DNA of 64,000 nucleotides from Larix kaempferi (Eukaryota > Streptophyta > Pinopsida > Pinales > Pinaceae). The translations under genes and the position numbers were made by a program. The stretch covers positions 186,001-250,000 of the forward strand of contig BSBM01000050.1 in NCBI GenBank assembly GCA_027924585.1. Reading direction: 5' to 3'. A model generated the notes under the pieces. It saw only the letters and a program-made list of their open reading frames with translations. It ran no database searches and had not been told where the DNA came from. Below are positions 11,115 through 21,944 of this stretch, one piece after another; the first letter of the stretch is position 1; each line of letters starts with the position of its first letter.

Positions 11115-12386
11115 ATGGTGAGTTGGAAAGAGAGAGAGCACGAAGCGGATGATTTTGCAGCCGAAAATGACTTACCAACCGTGACCGCATTGCGAGAATG
11201 TGGTTTGCTAAAGTTTTTCAAGACCAAAGGGATCCGCCAGCAGCCTAAACTCCTTACTCACCTTATCCAATTGTGGGAGCCTGACACTCAAGCTTTCCGA
11301 GTGGGAGAGCATGTGCTTGAAATCCAACTTGAGGATATTTACTTCCTCACGGGCCTCTCAAAGAGAGGGGCCCGACCGAGCTTTACCGGGTACACTGCTT
11401 CAGAAACAAGCACAGATGATTTAATTGCTCGATATTGCCAGGAAGGTTCGAGTAAGAAAAGTGGGAAAGTGGCCATAAAAGAGGTCACAAATATTCCTTT
11501 AAAAACCTTGCTATTCACTATCACGTGTGCAGCGGGAAGCGTGAGTCCACATCAGGCATCCCGCACGCAGGTGAATCTCGCAGCAGAGTGTATGGGAGGA
11601 ACAATTTTCAACTGGTGTGATGCAGTGTTGTCCAATCTGAAGGAACAGGTGCACAAGTGTAGGACTGGAAAAAATACCCAGTTTGGCTATGGGAGCATCC
11701 TGGTCACTTTCTTCTTGGCTAGGGTGCCATTACTGCGTCCACAGATATCTATGCATCCTCGTCCACCTCTGAGCCATGGATGGCTCGATGGAGTGACTAC
11801 GCTGGACGCCTCGGGGGACCTCAGCGGCTAGCCTTTGGAGAGGACTTTTTCTCTTGGCTAGAGGAGCAGATAGTCATGATTGACGACTATCCCTATTCAG
11901 GGGTAGATTTTCGTGAGGATATCGACTTGGCTTTGCCGGAAGATGATGACTGGGACAACTCTGGTATGACTTTCATGGATATGTATTTTTTCTTTTTGAA
12001 TATTTAATTTTTATTGCTTTTTTAGAATGTGTAAAAGACGCCTAATGTATATTCGCATGCATGTTGCAGACCGTGGACCACAGAGGCCAGCTGGATACTC
12101 TCCACTACGTCGTGGTGGTGTCGATCATCCAGCTGATCCTGTCGAAGAAGAAGATGAAGACGAGGCAGGAGGTGTCCGGGACATTGAGAGGAACCTGCAG
12201 GGATTGACTCATGGTATCCTTTCTATGCGGATGGATGACGTCCCTTACCACCTCCAGCGTCATACTGTAGGTGTACCTGGTCGTATCAGTCGACTTCTTC
12301 GCAAGGTGGTTCGAGCTGTGATGTGTTACCACCAGCAGCGGGAGGAGTCCGATGAGGGACATGATAGGTCTCCTAGATCTCCATAG
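11115..12386 (+). pseudogene. antisense plant-mobile-domain-like gene in gypsy-1, spliced, one frameshift
   Basis: The likely start is ATG 11115. Exon 2 runs to 11963. The intron 11964-12069 (G|GTATGA ... TTGCAG|AC) joins the two frames in phase. The last exon ends at TAG/A near 12386. Residues about 35-90 (a basic KFFKTKG, then LLTHLIQLWEPDTQAFRVG..., then EIQLEDIYFLTGL) follow the pattern of the plant mobile domain (PMD, as in MAIN/MAIL1 and in several transposons): a W.P.T..F segment, then LEDI..L.GL. The C-terminal exon is acidic (EEEDEDEA) and then basic (RRSRLLRK-like). A one-base frame change near 11765-11775 separates the PMD part from the WSDYAGRLGG part, so this copy is probably inactive unless splicing bypasses it. 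It lies opposite to the element's own genes, downstream of their coding region. Confidence 0.7.
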
Positions 12387-12589
12387 ATGGTCTTTCGATC
12401 TTTTTGCGGCATGTACACGATATGTAGGCTTTGAGGGCCAATTTTTTGTATATGGGATTTGATCCCCAATTTTGTCTTTGACACAAACTTTATGTATTTT
12501 GGAAAAAACACTTTTATATACAGTGATATGGACCTATTTATGATCTAAATATTTACAATGACTTGTGCATTTTATTTTTTATGATGTGT

Positions 12590-13018
12590 TTATGTATGGG
12601 CAAGATGCCAATCCAAAATGTAATTAGCCAATGAATCGGCAATACAATTGAATTCTCTCGGTATGTGTTGATATGTGATAAAATCAAATGACCGTTCCAA
12701 GAGGCGTACTCTTCGAAATAAACGAAGTAATGTAGGATCGCGAACTGTGTAAACACGGTTTAGATGAGAAACCACGAGTTGGGAGTCTAAAAAGACCGAT
12801 AAGGAGTCAATCCCGAGTGAGGCAACCTCTGTCAAGAGACCAATGACTGCATGGTACTCTGCGATATTGTTGGTTGCGGGACCTAAACAATTGGCTCCTG
12901 AAGAAATCAACTCTCCAGTGGGGGAATAGATCACCCATGCTGCGGAAGCGAGATTCCGGGTATGTCGGCTTGCACCGTCGGCGAATCCAAAGTAGGTAGA
13001 CATCTGCGCATAAGGCAC
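12590..13018 (-). CDS. second, archaeal-type RNase H of gypsy-1
   Basis: A 142-residue frame beginning at an ATG has all four acidic RNase H positions: D14 (FADGAS), E54 (NNIAEYHA), D78 (FLDSQLVV) and D128 (NCIADSLAN). The G-A-S after the first Asp, the TNN.AEY box and a D...N.AD.LAN end are the pattern of plant and archaeal-like RNase H domains. This is distinct from the degenerate RNase H inside pol. Tat-lineage retrotransposons are known to carry such an additional domain (aRNH). Here it is a separate ORF 105 bp beyond the pol stop and downstream of integrase. It would remove RNA from RNA-DNA hybrids during reverse transcription. How it is translated from the genomic RNA is not evident. 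Confidence 0.85.
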   Translation of the reverse strand: MPYAQMSTYFGFADGASRHTRNLASAAWVIYSPTGELISSGANCLGPATNNIAEYHAVIGLLTEVASLGIDSLSVFLDSQLVVSHLNRVYTVRDPTLLRLFRRVRLLERSFDFITYQHIPREFNCIADSLANYILDWHLAHT

Positions 13019-13123
13019 GAGTCAAAGTAAGAGTAGATACATGAGGTTCACGCGCATACTAAAAAGAAAGCAAAAAGCAAACTAAGTACATTATGTACAA
13101 GAAGTAACCCGCGTAGGGTAATC

Positions 13124-15133
13124 TCACGCGTAGAAACGCTTGAGGTATAACCCGTTGCGGGGCCGTGCCAATGGCGTACCATCACAATCGATTAGTTCAT
13201 AGGCTCCTTTTTCTAAGACACGTTTTACAATGAAGGGGCCGTACCACATAGATTCAAGTTTACCTTTTCCAAGCTTATCATGCATCTGATCATATGTAAG
13301 TACGAGGTCACCCTCATTGAAGATCCGAGGTTGAACGGATTTGTCGTATTGAGCTTTGACGCGTTTTTTGTGGGCTTCATTAGCCAAAGCGGCGTCGCGG
13401 CGGGTTTCATCTAGCTTGGCTAGGTATAGAAACCGTTCCTCTTCGGAAGTAGTGTGTGGAAGTAGCTCTATGGCTATCTTGAGTGATGGAATTTCACATT
13501 CAATCGGGAGAATGGCTTCTAGGCCATACACCAGTTGAAATGGTGTAAACCCAGTAGCACTTTTCACTGAGGTTCGGTATGCCCACAGTGCTGAGAACAG
13601 AGCTGAGTGCCAATTGGATTTTTGGGTACCCACAGTGCGCTGAATCATTCTTTTCAGGACTTTATTAATGGCTTCAACTTGGCCATTAGCTTGTGGGTAA
13701 TACGGGGTTGAGTTTTCGTGGCGAAAACCCAATTTGGCACTTAGTTCTTCGATCATATGGTTCCTAAAATGGGAACCATGATCGGTCACAATGGACTGTG
13801 GGACACCGAATCTAGCTATAATATGATTGAATATGAACTGCGCTGCTGTTTTGCCGTCTTCAGCATACGTAGGCATCGCTTCAGCCCATTTTGTAAAATA
13901 GTCGACAGCTACTATGACATAGCTATGCCCCCCGGCTGAAGTGGGCTTACAGTGCATGAAATCGATGCCCCATTTGGAGAAGGGGCCGACGGCAATGACA
14001 GGATGGAGTGGAGCAGGATGCGAGCGTGCTTTGCTATGAAAGAATTGACATGGCGGACACTTCTTGACTGTTTCAATGCAGTCTTTGAAAATTGAGGGCC
14101 AGAAGTATCCCGCTCGCAGTATTTTTTGGGTCGTAGCCATCCCAGAGAGATGACCACCACATGCTCCAGCGTGGCAGTCATTGAGAACGCGTTCCGCCTC
14201 GTCTAAGGTCAAACAGCGTCGAAGGACAGTGTCGACACCACGTCGATACAAAGTATCGTTCACTATAAGGTAATATTTTGCGTGATGTCTGATACGTCGT
14301 CGTTCATCGCGGGTGAGATCGGGACGGAAGCGTTGGGTTTGGAGATATAAGAGAATATCCCCATACCATGGATCAGACGTGCTAATGAGGAACAATGATT
14401 CGTCGGGAAGAGAATCAATGGGCTCGGATTGCTCGGTAGCACGGGGCAGGTGACAAATTAACTCAGCGAAGACCAGAGATTTCTTAGACTTGGCTTTAAC
14501 AAATTCCAAGTCAAACTCTTGAAGGATGACAATCCAACGGGAGTACTTGCCCCCAAGCACTTGTCGTGTGAGGATATAGTACATTGGATTGAAATCGGCG
14601 ATAACGGTGGTCCGACGGAGTAAGATGTAGTGACGGAATCTCTGGACAGCAAATACTGTTGCCAGAGCCAGCTTTTCAACATGTGAGTAGCGAGTTTCAG
14701 AGTCGAGAAGACTCTTACTAAGATAGTACACCACATGTTCTATGCCGTTGTGGTCTTCCTGGACTAACACCATACCAATGGTGGAAATCGAGGCTGCGAG
14801 ATAAAGGATGTAGTCCTGTGTGTAATTGGGGGGTTGAATCACTGGATCTTTGGTTAAGGCTGCCTTTAAATTGTCAAAGGAGCGTTGGGCTTCTTCATCC
14901 CATATGAAGGGAACATTCTTCTTGAGAAGCCGCATGTAGCCTTTTGTTATCTCGGACAGATTGCAGATAAAACGACGTAGAAAGTTTGCATGCCCTTGCA
15001 AACATTGAAGTTCTGGAATATTGGTAGGTGAAGGCAGGGCTATGATAGCTGCTACCTTTGCGGGATCTAGACGTATCCCATTTTTGGAGACTATGAAGCC
15101 CAACAGTTTCCGGCTTCTACACAGAAGACGCAC
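13124..15133 (-). pseudogene. gypsy-1 pol: end of RT, RNase H and integrase
   Basis: The frame continues the reverse transcriptase connection (the LLGFIVSKNGI segment) after a frameshift near 15105. The Ty3-type RNase H follows (YLAAS...IGMVLVQED, then ADFNPM). The integrase has an HHCC zinc region at about residues 318-357 (H..H...C..C) and a DDE core: Asp in WGIDFMH near 390, Asp in VTDHGSHF near 452, Glu in GQVEAINK near 487. The C-terminal GPF.V..V part ends at 13124. The integrase looks intact. The frame overlaps the RT frame by about 43 bp, the mark of a single-base change rather than a programmed arrangement. The functional polyprotein is therefore interrupted in this copy. Confidence 0.9.
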
Positions 15134-15918
15134 TTATGCGGGTTCAAACGTATATTGTAGCGCCGGCACCTTTCGAAAATGGCAGTTAAGTGGTCTGGAT
15201 GTTCTTCCCGAGTTCGAGAATGAGAGGGAAGGTCATCAAGATATGGCTCTACGATATGTTTGATGTCATGGAATGCGTAGGACATCGCCCATTGGAAAGT
15301 TGCCCCGGCATTTTTCAAGCCAAAAGGTAGCTTTCGATATGCAAAGATCCCCCAAGGGCAGATAAAGGCCGTTTTGTGCTGGTCGGCTGGGAGGATATCG
15401 ATCTGATTATAGCCAGAGAAGCCATCCATAAATGAAAAGATAACACTTCCGGCATAGTTATCGATGATCTGGTCGATAAACGGAGTTGGGTAGTTGTCCT
15501 TGGGACAAGCCTTGTTCAAATCACGGTAATCAACACAGACTCTAATCGTTCCCTGTTTCTTGGCTACGGGAACGATGTTGGATACCCATTCTGTCAATGG
15601 GACAGGATAGATAAAACCAGCACGCAAAAGTTTTTCTACTTCTGCTTTAATCGCGGCTGCCTTACGAGGATGAACGGGTCGAAGCTTTTGCCGAACAGGT
15701 CGGGCGCCAGGGAAAGTTGGGATTTCGTGGACCACGATCGAGGGGTCTATCCCTGGCATTTCTTCATAACTCCAAGCGAAAACATCGCGGAAAGTTTTGA
15801 AGTGGGCATTATAGAACTCCGTTTCGAGGGGAGTACATGTTTTGCCGATGTGTACGTTTTCCACGATACCAGGCTTCACTGAAATATCGATGGGAGTGGT
15901 TGCCATAAGATTGGCCAA
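15091..15918 (-). pseudogene. gypsy-1 reverse transcriptase part of pol
   Basis: RT fingers and palm are clear. VCVDYRDLNKACPKDNYP lies near residue 127, the PFGLKNAGATF box near 195, and the catalytic Y-L-D-D near 223. It is in the same frame as gag-protease and separated from it by one TAA (15925-15927), so gag-pro-pol is one frame with an internal stop. That could be a decayed sense codon or a readthrough site. The frame ends early at 15091 because of a one-base shift near 15105. The first true ATG is four codons inside the open frame. Confidence 0.9.
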
Positions 15919-15924
15919 GTTTCC

Positions 15925-18900
15925 TTATGAAAATACTTCGTCGAGGGAAGTGGGGAACCTGGTTTGCACCATCCCAAGTGAAGAACTGGATTTGGTATCA
16001 GGCTCAATTGACTGAATGGTGGGGAATGAAGATCGATGATGAAAATCTCCCCAAGGTGGCTCATCACCGCACATAACCTCTATGATTGATTCGTCAGTGG
16101 GAAAAATCAAGTTGAGAGGATCAAAAAATGGTGGGTGAGTTTCAGTCGAGAGCTGTGCCACTGTGTGATCAGTAGAACAGTCGACCCAATCTGTGGCTGA
16201 TTGGATCGCGTCATATGCTGCAAGGTTTCTGTTCAAAGGCATGGAATTGCCATAGCCTTGGATCTGAGTAGGACTCGGAATCACCCATGAATCATCGGAA
16301 GGGGTGACATGTGATGAAATCATGTTGACTGGTTGAATATGGGTTCCCAGTTCTGGAAAAAATCCAATGAGGGACGAATCCTTCATGAGACCAACACCTA
16401 TGTCTTGGAACCGGTACTGAGGTTGATCCAATAACGGGACGGTATTGGTGGAGTTCGGATGGGAGTCTGGGATACAGTAATCCAGTTGATCAATAGTGAC
16501 AATTTTCCCTTCATGAGGAAATTGTACAATCCGGAAGACTGTAGATGCTATGGCGGTCATGGCGTAGAACCAGTTCCGACCAAGTAGGAGATTGTAATCC
16601 AAAGGTGCATCTACGACTTCGATGTGTACGGATACTGTTTTTCCCCCCAGTTCAACACCGATTGAGGGAATGAGTCCATATGGTTGAAAACCATGTCCAT
16701 CAAACGCCCTAAGAGTAGTGGGAGAGTTTGTGACCTCGGGTGAGCCTAAGGCTCTCCAGCAGTTCAAAGACATAATCGACGTGGAAGCACCCTCATCTAT
16801 CACAGTGCGGTGGATGACATTTCCACGGATTTTTGTATGTACCTGGAAGGCTAACTGGTGAGAAAGCCTAGGTTTAGCGTGCTCCAAGTTAAACATGATG
16901 GAGTTTGAAGTATCTGGGTCCAGTGCCCCCAGTGCTGAAAGTAGGGTTCTACGCTGCGTGGGGCAGTGTTGGAGAACCTCGAGAGTCGACATAGCGCAAG
17001 GTGCTTGAGCCAAATCCTCAACAATGTTGTAGTTTTGGGCAGCTCGCGCATTCGGATTGAATGTCGCCTTTCGTATGGTGCCCTTGGGTGGGCGTAGCAC
17101 TGTATCCATCAGTGGTCTCTCGATATGGAGATGACCGTTAGGAGGGGGAATAGGAATCGGGTCATCAACAGGAGATTTGCCTTTGGATATCTCCGATTGT
17201 TTGTTTGAACTTGGAGGATTGTCATACGTCTTTGAACGAGTGGTGATATTAATCTCCTCATTACTTGTCATTAGGATTTCGAGGTTTGTGGATGTCTCTC
17301 CACGGGAAGGATTGGTCGGGTTGCCCCCTTGTGGGGGTTCTTGGGCAACCATTTGCTGTTGCTGTTGGGGGAAAGGGTCAGTTAGCACTGCCGGGCGAGA
17401 GGATCCTTTAACGAACTTGTGGACCTCGTCCTTGTAGGGACAGTCACGCGTATAATGATCATCTTGACAAATCAGGCAGGGAAACTTAGCTTTCCGACGT
17501 GGTTTCTGGTCATTCTGGGTAGGTTGTGGCTTGGGGTTCTCCTGCTGGTTCTTCTTGGGTTTGCCACGATTGTTTTTCTTCTTTCCTCCGGATGGTTGTG
17601 AGGTAGATTGAACTGCATTCACTTCGGAGGAGACAGCAGGAGAGGTGGAAGCTTTTGAAGCGGCCTGGGTAAAAGCGGGGGAAGCAGAAGCTTGTTGTCC
17701 CGTCGAGTTGGTAGCAGGCTGAGCTTTGACTGAACCGACAATACCGTCAATGGGTGGTTCAGTGGTAGGCTTTGTTGGATCAGTGTGAACGCGGGAGGCA
17801 TGTGGAAGAAGTTCATGTAAAGTACCGGATTGAGTATATACTAAATCCATGTATTGTGCTGCCGAGATGGCTTGTTCTTCTGTAACCGGTCCGCGCATAG
17901 CAATATCTCTGGCTATGGGAGGCAAAAAGGATTTTGTAAACCAATCAGCAAGTAGCTGATTTGGAATAGGTGCCTTTATTAACCTACGGCGTCTTCGCCA
18001 CTCATGGATGTGATCCGAAATATGTGTAGAAGTGGTTTGACGCAGTGAAGTTAGCAGTTCTGTTCCAGTCTCATACCGGATGGGGAGCTGGAAATGTGTC
18101 AGAAACTGCATAGCCAAAGTGTTGAAATCACGAAAAGAGTGTTGTGGCAGCTCGATATACCATTTTGCTGCCGTTCCGGTGAGCGTGCGTTGGAAGAGCC
18201 GAAGTCGGATGGAATCATCCATCAAGGAGTTTGATGAACACCAAAGATGGAAGGTCATCACGTGGTTCTTGGGGTCTTCCCCGGGCTTGGCATTGAACTT
18301 AGGAATGTCCGATGGTAGTTTGGCTGGGATAGGTGGCCAGTGAGGTTCATGCCATATAGGATCGTTGATAAGCCTCGACAAATCAGGTAGATCAAGTGTG
18401 GCCAAAAAGGGAAGTTGACGGTTGGTCTGCGGGAATGAGTAATAAGCATGTGGTGCCGAGAACCCTGGAGGGCCCTGCATAGCATGCTGCTGTGTGTTAT
18501 ACCCATATGTGTTTCCCGCGGGATACTGCTGGAAGTTCGGTGGATAGTAAGCCATCTGGTTAACCGGTTGATTGTAAGCAGCCGGTTGGTAAGTGTTCTG
18601 CTGAGTGGGTATGGTACCCTGAGGTTGTTGATACCCAGGAATGGTTTTTGTTCCTTGTTGGGGAAAAGTTCCTTGGAATTGTTGTGTTCCAGGGATGTTA
18701 CCACTATATTGTGTAAGTGGCAGATTTCCCATAGGAGGGTTGGGGGGTGGCTGCGACGGTGGTGTCCATGGAAGACTCGTTCCTGCTTGAGGGACGAGTG
18801 GAAATTGAAGTGATGGGTTCCATGGAGTTGTAGCAGCTGAAGGGTAAGGGAAGCCAGAATTCAGGTTGGGGGAAATCTGAGATTGCCCCCCAGCTTGGTT

Positions 18901-19875
18901 CCAGTTTCCAAAAAGTGAGTATCCCCCACTCTGTGGGATTTGATGATCCCAAGAAGGAATCATGCCTGACGGGGGTTGTTGAGAGTAAGGCCCGGTTGGA
19001 ACACCGGAATAAGGTTTCCCACTGCCAGGTGGATTGTACATACCAAACTGAGTAGATGCTGCTGGTTGGGAAGCTTGTTGGATCGAGCCAATAAGTTGTC
19101 CGCCAGCAGTTAGGTTGGATGGCCCTATATGAGGAGGCTGTAGACTGGAAACTGGGTTCCCAGCAAAAGGTTGTCCTCCAACTGGTTGGGTTGATGGCCC
19201 ACCAGTTGGAGGTTGTTGACTGACAATGGGGTTCCCAACAAAAGGTTGTCCCCCAGCTGGTTGGGTTGATGGCCCACCAGGGAGGGTTTGTATGTTGGAG
19301 TTAGGGACCATTGCAGTCGGTTGTCCACCTCCTGAAATAGTATAAATGGTGGCTGAAGGTGATCCTCCGGTTGAAACGGAAGATCCAGCAGTATGACTAG
19401 GTGTTCTTCCGCCGCTAGCCAAATATGATAGCATGGATTGGCCAACGGCGCCAAAAGTACCAATTTGCGGAGGAGGTCGTCCATATTGGACAGGTGAGGA
19501 CGGAGAAAAAACTGGGTTATCCCTCATAGAATGTGCACCAAACATTGGTGATGACAGCAAATGTGGGAAATTTAGCCCAGGGGTATCGGCGTCGTCCATA
19601 ACGTGTTCAATGATAGGAGGACCAACGAGAACTGGGTCCGAGTTCATATCCTGAAAGAGATTTTGGGGATCCGGCAGGAACCTAGGTATAGTAAAGTCCG
19701 AAGGTCCTGATCCGTCTGCAAAGGAATGATGAAATTCTGTGCTAGACGGGACGTTGGGATCCCTATAGTCAGAAGGTCGAGAAATGGGGGGGTATCTAGA
19801 CGCTGTCGAAAGCATTTGCTCTGTGCTGCGTCTAAATTGTGCCGATGCTAACGGGGAGTTCGCTAGGCTAACCAT
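15925..19875 (-). CDS. gypsy-1 gag-protease
   Basis: A 1316-codon frame from ATG 19875. The first ~480 residues are low-complexity, rich in Pro, Gly, Gln and Ser. The retrotransposon gag domain lies at about 520-680 (SDIPKF, then FHLWCSSNS, AAKWYIELP, HEWRRRRR). A CCHC zinc knuckle (CX2CX3HX4C, CLICQDDHYTRDC) lies near 800-812 after a basic stretch. The aspartic protease lies near 1020-1130, with D-E-G-A at the active site and a later LLGRNWF box. The D-E-G triplet deviates from D-S/T-G. I cannot tell from one copy whether that is lineage-typical. The core is clearly homologous to the gag of gypsy-2 at 52382-54477. The start overlaps the end of ORF1 by 13 bp. Confidence 0.9.
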   Translation of the reverse strand: MVSLANSPLASAQFRRSTEQMLSTASRYPPISRPSDYRDPNVPSSTEFHHSFADGSGPSDFTIPRFLPDPQNLFQDMNSDPVLVGPPIIEHVMDDADTPGLNFPHLLSSPMFGAHSMRDNPVFSPSSPVQYGRPPPQIGTFGAVGQSMLSYLASGGRTPSHTAGSSVSTGGSPSATIYTISGGGQPTAMVPNSNIQTLPGGPSTQPAGGQPFVGNPIVSQQPPTGGPSTQPVGGQPFAGNPVSSLQPPHIGPSNLTAGGQLIGSIQQASQPAASTQFGMYNPPGSGKPYSGVPTGPYSQQPPSGMIPSWDHQIPQSGGYSLFGNWNQAGGQSQISPNLNSGFPYPSAATTPWNPSLQFPLVPQAGTSLPWTPPSQPPPNPPMGNLPLTQYSGNIPGTQQFQGTFPQQGTKTIPGYQQPQGTIPTQQNTYQPAAYNQPVNQMAYYPPNFQQYPAGNTYGYNTQQHAMQGPPGFSAPHAYYSFPQTNRQLPFLATLDLPDLSRLINDPIWHEPHWPPIPAKLPSDIPKFNAKPGEDPKNHVMTFHLWCSSNSLMDDSIRLRLFQRTLTGTAAKWYIELPQHSFRDFNTLAMQFLTHFQLPIRYETGTELLTSLRQTTSTHISDHIHEWRRRRRLIKAPIPNQLLADWFTKSFLPPIARDIAMRGPVTEEQAISAAQYMDLVYTQSGTLHELLPHASRVHTDPTKPTTEPPIDGIVGSVKAQPATNSTGQQASASPAFTQAASKASTSPAVSSEVNAVQSTSQPSGGKKKNNRGKPKKNQQENPKPQPTQNDQKPRRKAKFPCLICQDDHYTRDCPYKDEVHKFVKGSSRPAVLTDPFPQQQQQMVAQEPPQGGNPTNPSRGETSTNLEILMTSNEEINITTRSKTYDNPPSSNKQSEISKGKSPVDDPIPIPPPNGHLHIERPLMDTVLRPPKGTIRKATFNPNARAAQNYNIVEDLAQAPCAMSTLEVLQHCPTQRRTLLSALGALDPDTSNSIMFNLEHAKPRLSHQLAFQVHTKIRGNVIHRTVIDEGASTSIMSLNCWRALGSPEVTNSPTTLRAFDGHGFQPYGLIPSIGVELGGKTVSVHIEVVDAPLDYNLLLGRNWFYAMTAIASTVFRIVQFPHEGKIVTIDQLDYCIPDSHPNSTNTVPLLDQPQYRFQDIGVGLMKDSSLIGFFPELGTHIQPVNMISSHVTPSDDSWVIPSPTQIQGYGNSMPLNRNLAAYDAIQSATDWVDCSTDHTVAQLSTETHPPFFDPLNLIFPTDESIIEVMCGDEPPWGDFHHRSSFPTIQSIEPDTKSSSSLGMVQTRFPTSLDEVFS

Positions 19876-20474
19876 ACTAGACTGGAAGAACCTGTCTCCT
19901 GAGGATGAACACTGGGTGACGTAGTAATAACAGGCGGAAGTTCCGCCTGGGAAGTAATGAAGCCATAATCAGGTTCAAAAGGTGTGTCAGGTAGACGAGT
20001 ATCTTCAACGATTTCAACGTATCCGCCTGGGACTGAAATTAGGCCAGGTATGTCCAGGTCAGACCCTTCTGTGGTGCCAATAGATCCGTTTATATCATCG
20101 TGAAAAGTGTCTGATGGACGGGAAGTGTTGGCATCCGGTAGAAGGATGACCTCTGGTCTAGTACTCTGGGTTGTGCTAGGTTCAGCTGCTGTAACTGTGT
20201 CCACTGTAACAGATAAATCTGGAATGACAGTGGAAGTCTCAGACATGCTAGTGGTTGCAGAAGCTGAAATAGATTCTGAGACTGTGCTGTGTGTGGCAGT
20301 TACGGGCATAACTGAAGATGTTGTACGTATCGGCGGTGGAATGTTGCCTCGACCATCACCGCGGCCAGGAGGAGCAGGGATGCGTGATGCAGGCGGACCA
20401 GAAGTCCGTGGCGGTGGTGGTGGTGGAGGGCTTAGGCCCTGTTGTCTTCGTGATCTTCGTGGTTGATCTGACAT
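19863..20474 (-). CDS. gypsy-1 ORF1 upstream of gag
   Basis: A 203-residue frame starts at ATG 20474 and ends at TAG 19863. The N-terminus is basic (RRSRRQQ), followed by a Pro run and a Ser/Thr-rich middle. There is no catalytic motif. It overlaps gag by 13 bp in a different frame: the gag ATG lies inside GTATGGTTAGCCTAG. This gives a stop-start arrangement compatible with reinitiation or a frameshift. Ogre/Tat elements are known for an extra ORF before gag, which supports a real gene. Alternatively it is the N-terminus of gag detached by an indel. Function unknown. Confidence 0.65.
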   Translation of the reverse strand: MSDQPRRSRRQQGLSPPPPPPPRTSGPPASRIPAPPGRGDGRGNIPPPIRTTSSVMPVTATHSTVSESISASATTSMSETSTVIPDLSVTVDTVTAAEPSTTQSTRPEVILLPDANTSRPSDTFHDDINGSIGTTEGSDLDIPGLISVPGGYVEIVEDTRLPDTPFEPDYGFITSQAELPPVITTSPSVHPQETGSSSLVWLA

Positions 20475-20730
20475 GATGACAGGAAAATGAAAATCGGTGG
20501 CAGTACCGTAAACAAAGAACTCAAAAACTCTAATGCAGCCGAGTGTGCAAAAGAGGAGCTAGAAAAAATCAAGGCTCACAGGCCAAAAAAGCAAGCTCTA
20601 AAATCTATACTGAGACCGGTGTCTCAATAAGCGAGCTGATCAACAAAAATGGCCAGAATGCCAACAAGCAGTCCCTACAAAGAAAAAAAAAATAAAAAAA
20701 AAATGACCCTCTACAAAGATGAGACGCCAA

Positions 20731-20995
20731 GCAAACTCCTAACTAAGAGCTGGAGACCTCAACAGGCTGTATCCTTCGCAAGGTGATGAAATCCAAGTCG
20801 AACAATACAACATGAGAGACCGATATAAGAAGGATATCCCTCTACCGAAAGGGATCCTGGGTAAAAGAGCCCTAGTAGAATAGATACTAAGCTACCTCGT
20901 TCATGACACGTCGGAAAAGGTTTTGGGCACTTCAGCCTTCCGAAGAAGACAGCGATCGATGTTTCCTTAGGGCTAAGTGGAGTGCGGTATTCCAC
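20731..20995 (-). promoter_or_regulatory. conserved leader block (shared with gypsy-2)
   Basis: Read on the minus strand, five motifs occur in order: GTGGAATACCGCA (20983-20995), CGTGTCATGAACG (20898-20910), CGGTAGAGGGATATC (20833-20847), a 22-base block with core TTGGATTTCATCACCTTG (20778-20799), and TAGTTAGGAGTTTGC (20731-20745). The same five motifs occur in the same order and near-equal spacing at 51781-52067 of gypsy-2. Conservation without a shared reading frame suggests an RNA or DNA signal. Confidence 0.8.
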
Positions 20996-21944
20996 AGAGT
21001 CCGTCCGGTTCTCAATCTCGCGGCCGTTTAACCCCTGAAAGTTAAAAACAGTCAGGAGGCCCCTCCACAAACTAGCTGTGACCGTGTCAATAAGTACTAG
21101 AGGATTTTAGTTCCCTAAAGACAACGACTATGTCTCAGATGAAAATGACAAGGGGGAATTATCTTGATGCCTATCCCCGGTGTCCTACCTAACTACCAAG
21201 TTCTTTTGATTTCCTCAAGTGAGGTTAAAGTTGGTTGAATTAGGGTGATTAATTTTAGTGGCTGTCTTACTCAATCAGGTAGTGGACGTGAAACTTGATG
21301 GTGTTATGACGACTCAAACCATGCAAATGAGAATGAATAAAAAATGAGCCTTTGTCTTCGATGAAATCTAGCTAAGGTAAAGATAGAGGTTCTTCGATCA
21401 AATATGCATAACAATTTTCACAAGCAATCAAAGTAAAAGATTTTTCTTTTCTTTTCGATTTATAAACAAAGCCAAACTGAAGTAAACACTCTTTTCAATG
21501 CATTGATTTTACAATCTACAATGCTTCTATAATGAGAATTTTTATGGCAAAATTAATGGTTCATTTCCCTATGCAAAATACCACTAGACTTTTTCAATTT
21601 AAACAACAAAATTTGCTCTCAACCAATGATCTTTGTAATTTACTGAAAATGATAATGACAATATGACTGTAAAAACTACAGTATTCAGTAACAGAAGACA
21701 GTGGTGTTGAGTTGGTTGTGGGGAAAAAATCAAGTCAATGCAATCAGATTGAAAAATGACCAATATGCCAAAAATGCCACTTAATTCAATCAATCAATCA
21801 AGCTCACAAACTAGGTAATAAGCACACCATACAGACTGGAAGTTAACCAGGATGCTAACAGGCAACAATTTAGACTATCTGAGGCAGAGAGAAACTCAGG
21901 AAACCAAGCAAAAATAAAAAAAAAATTTAAACACTTGCAGACAC

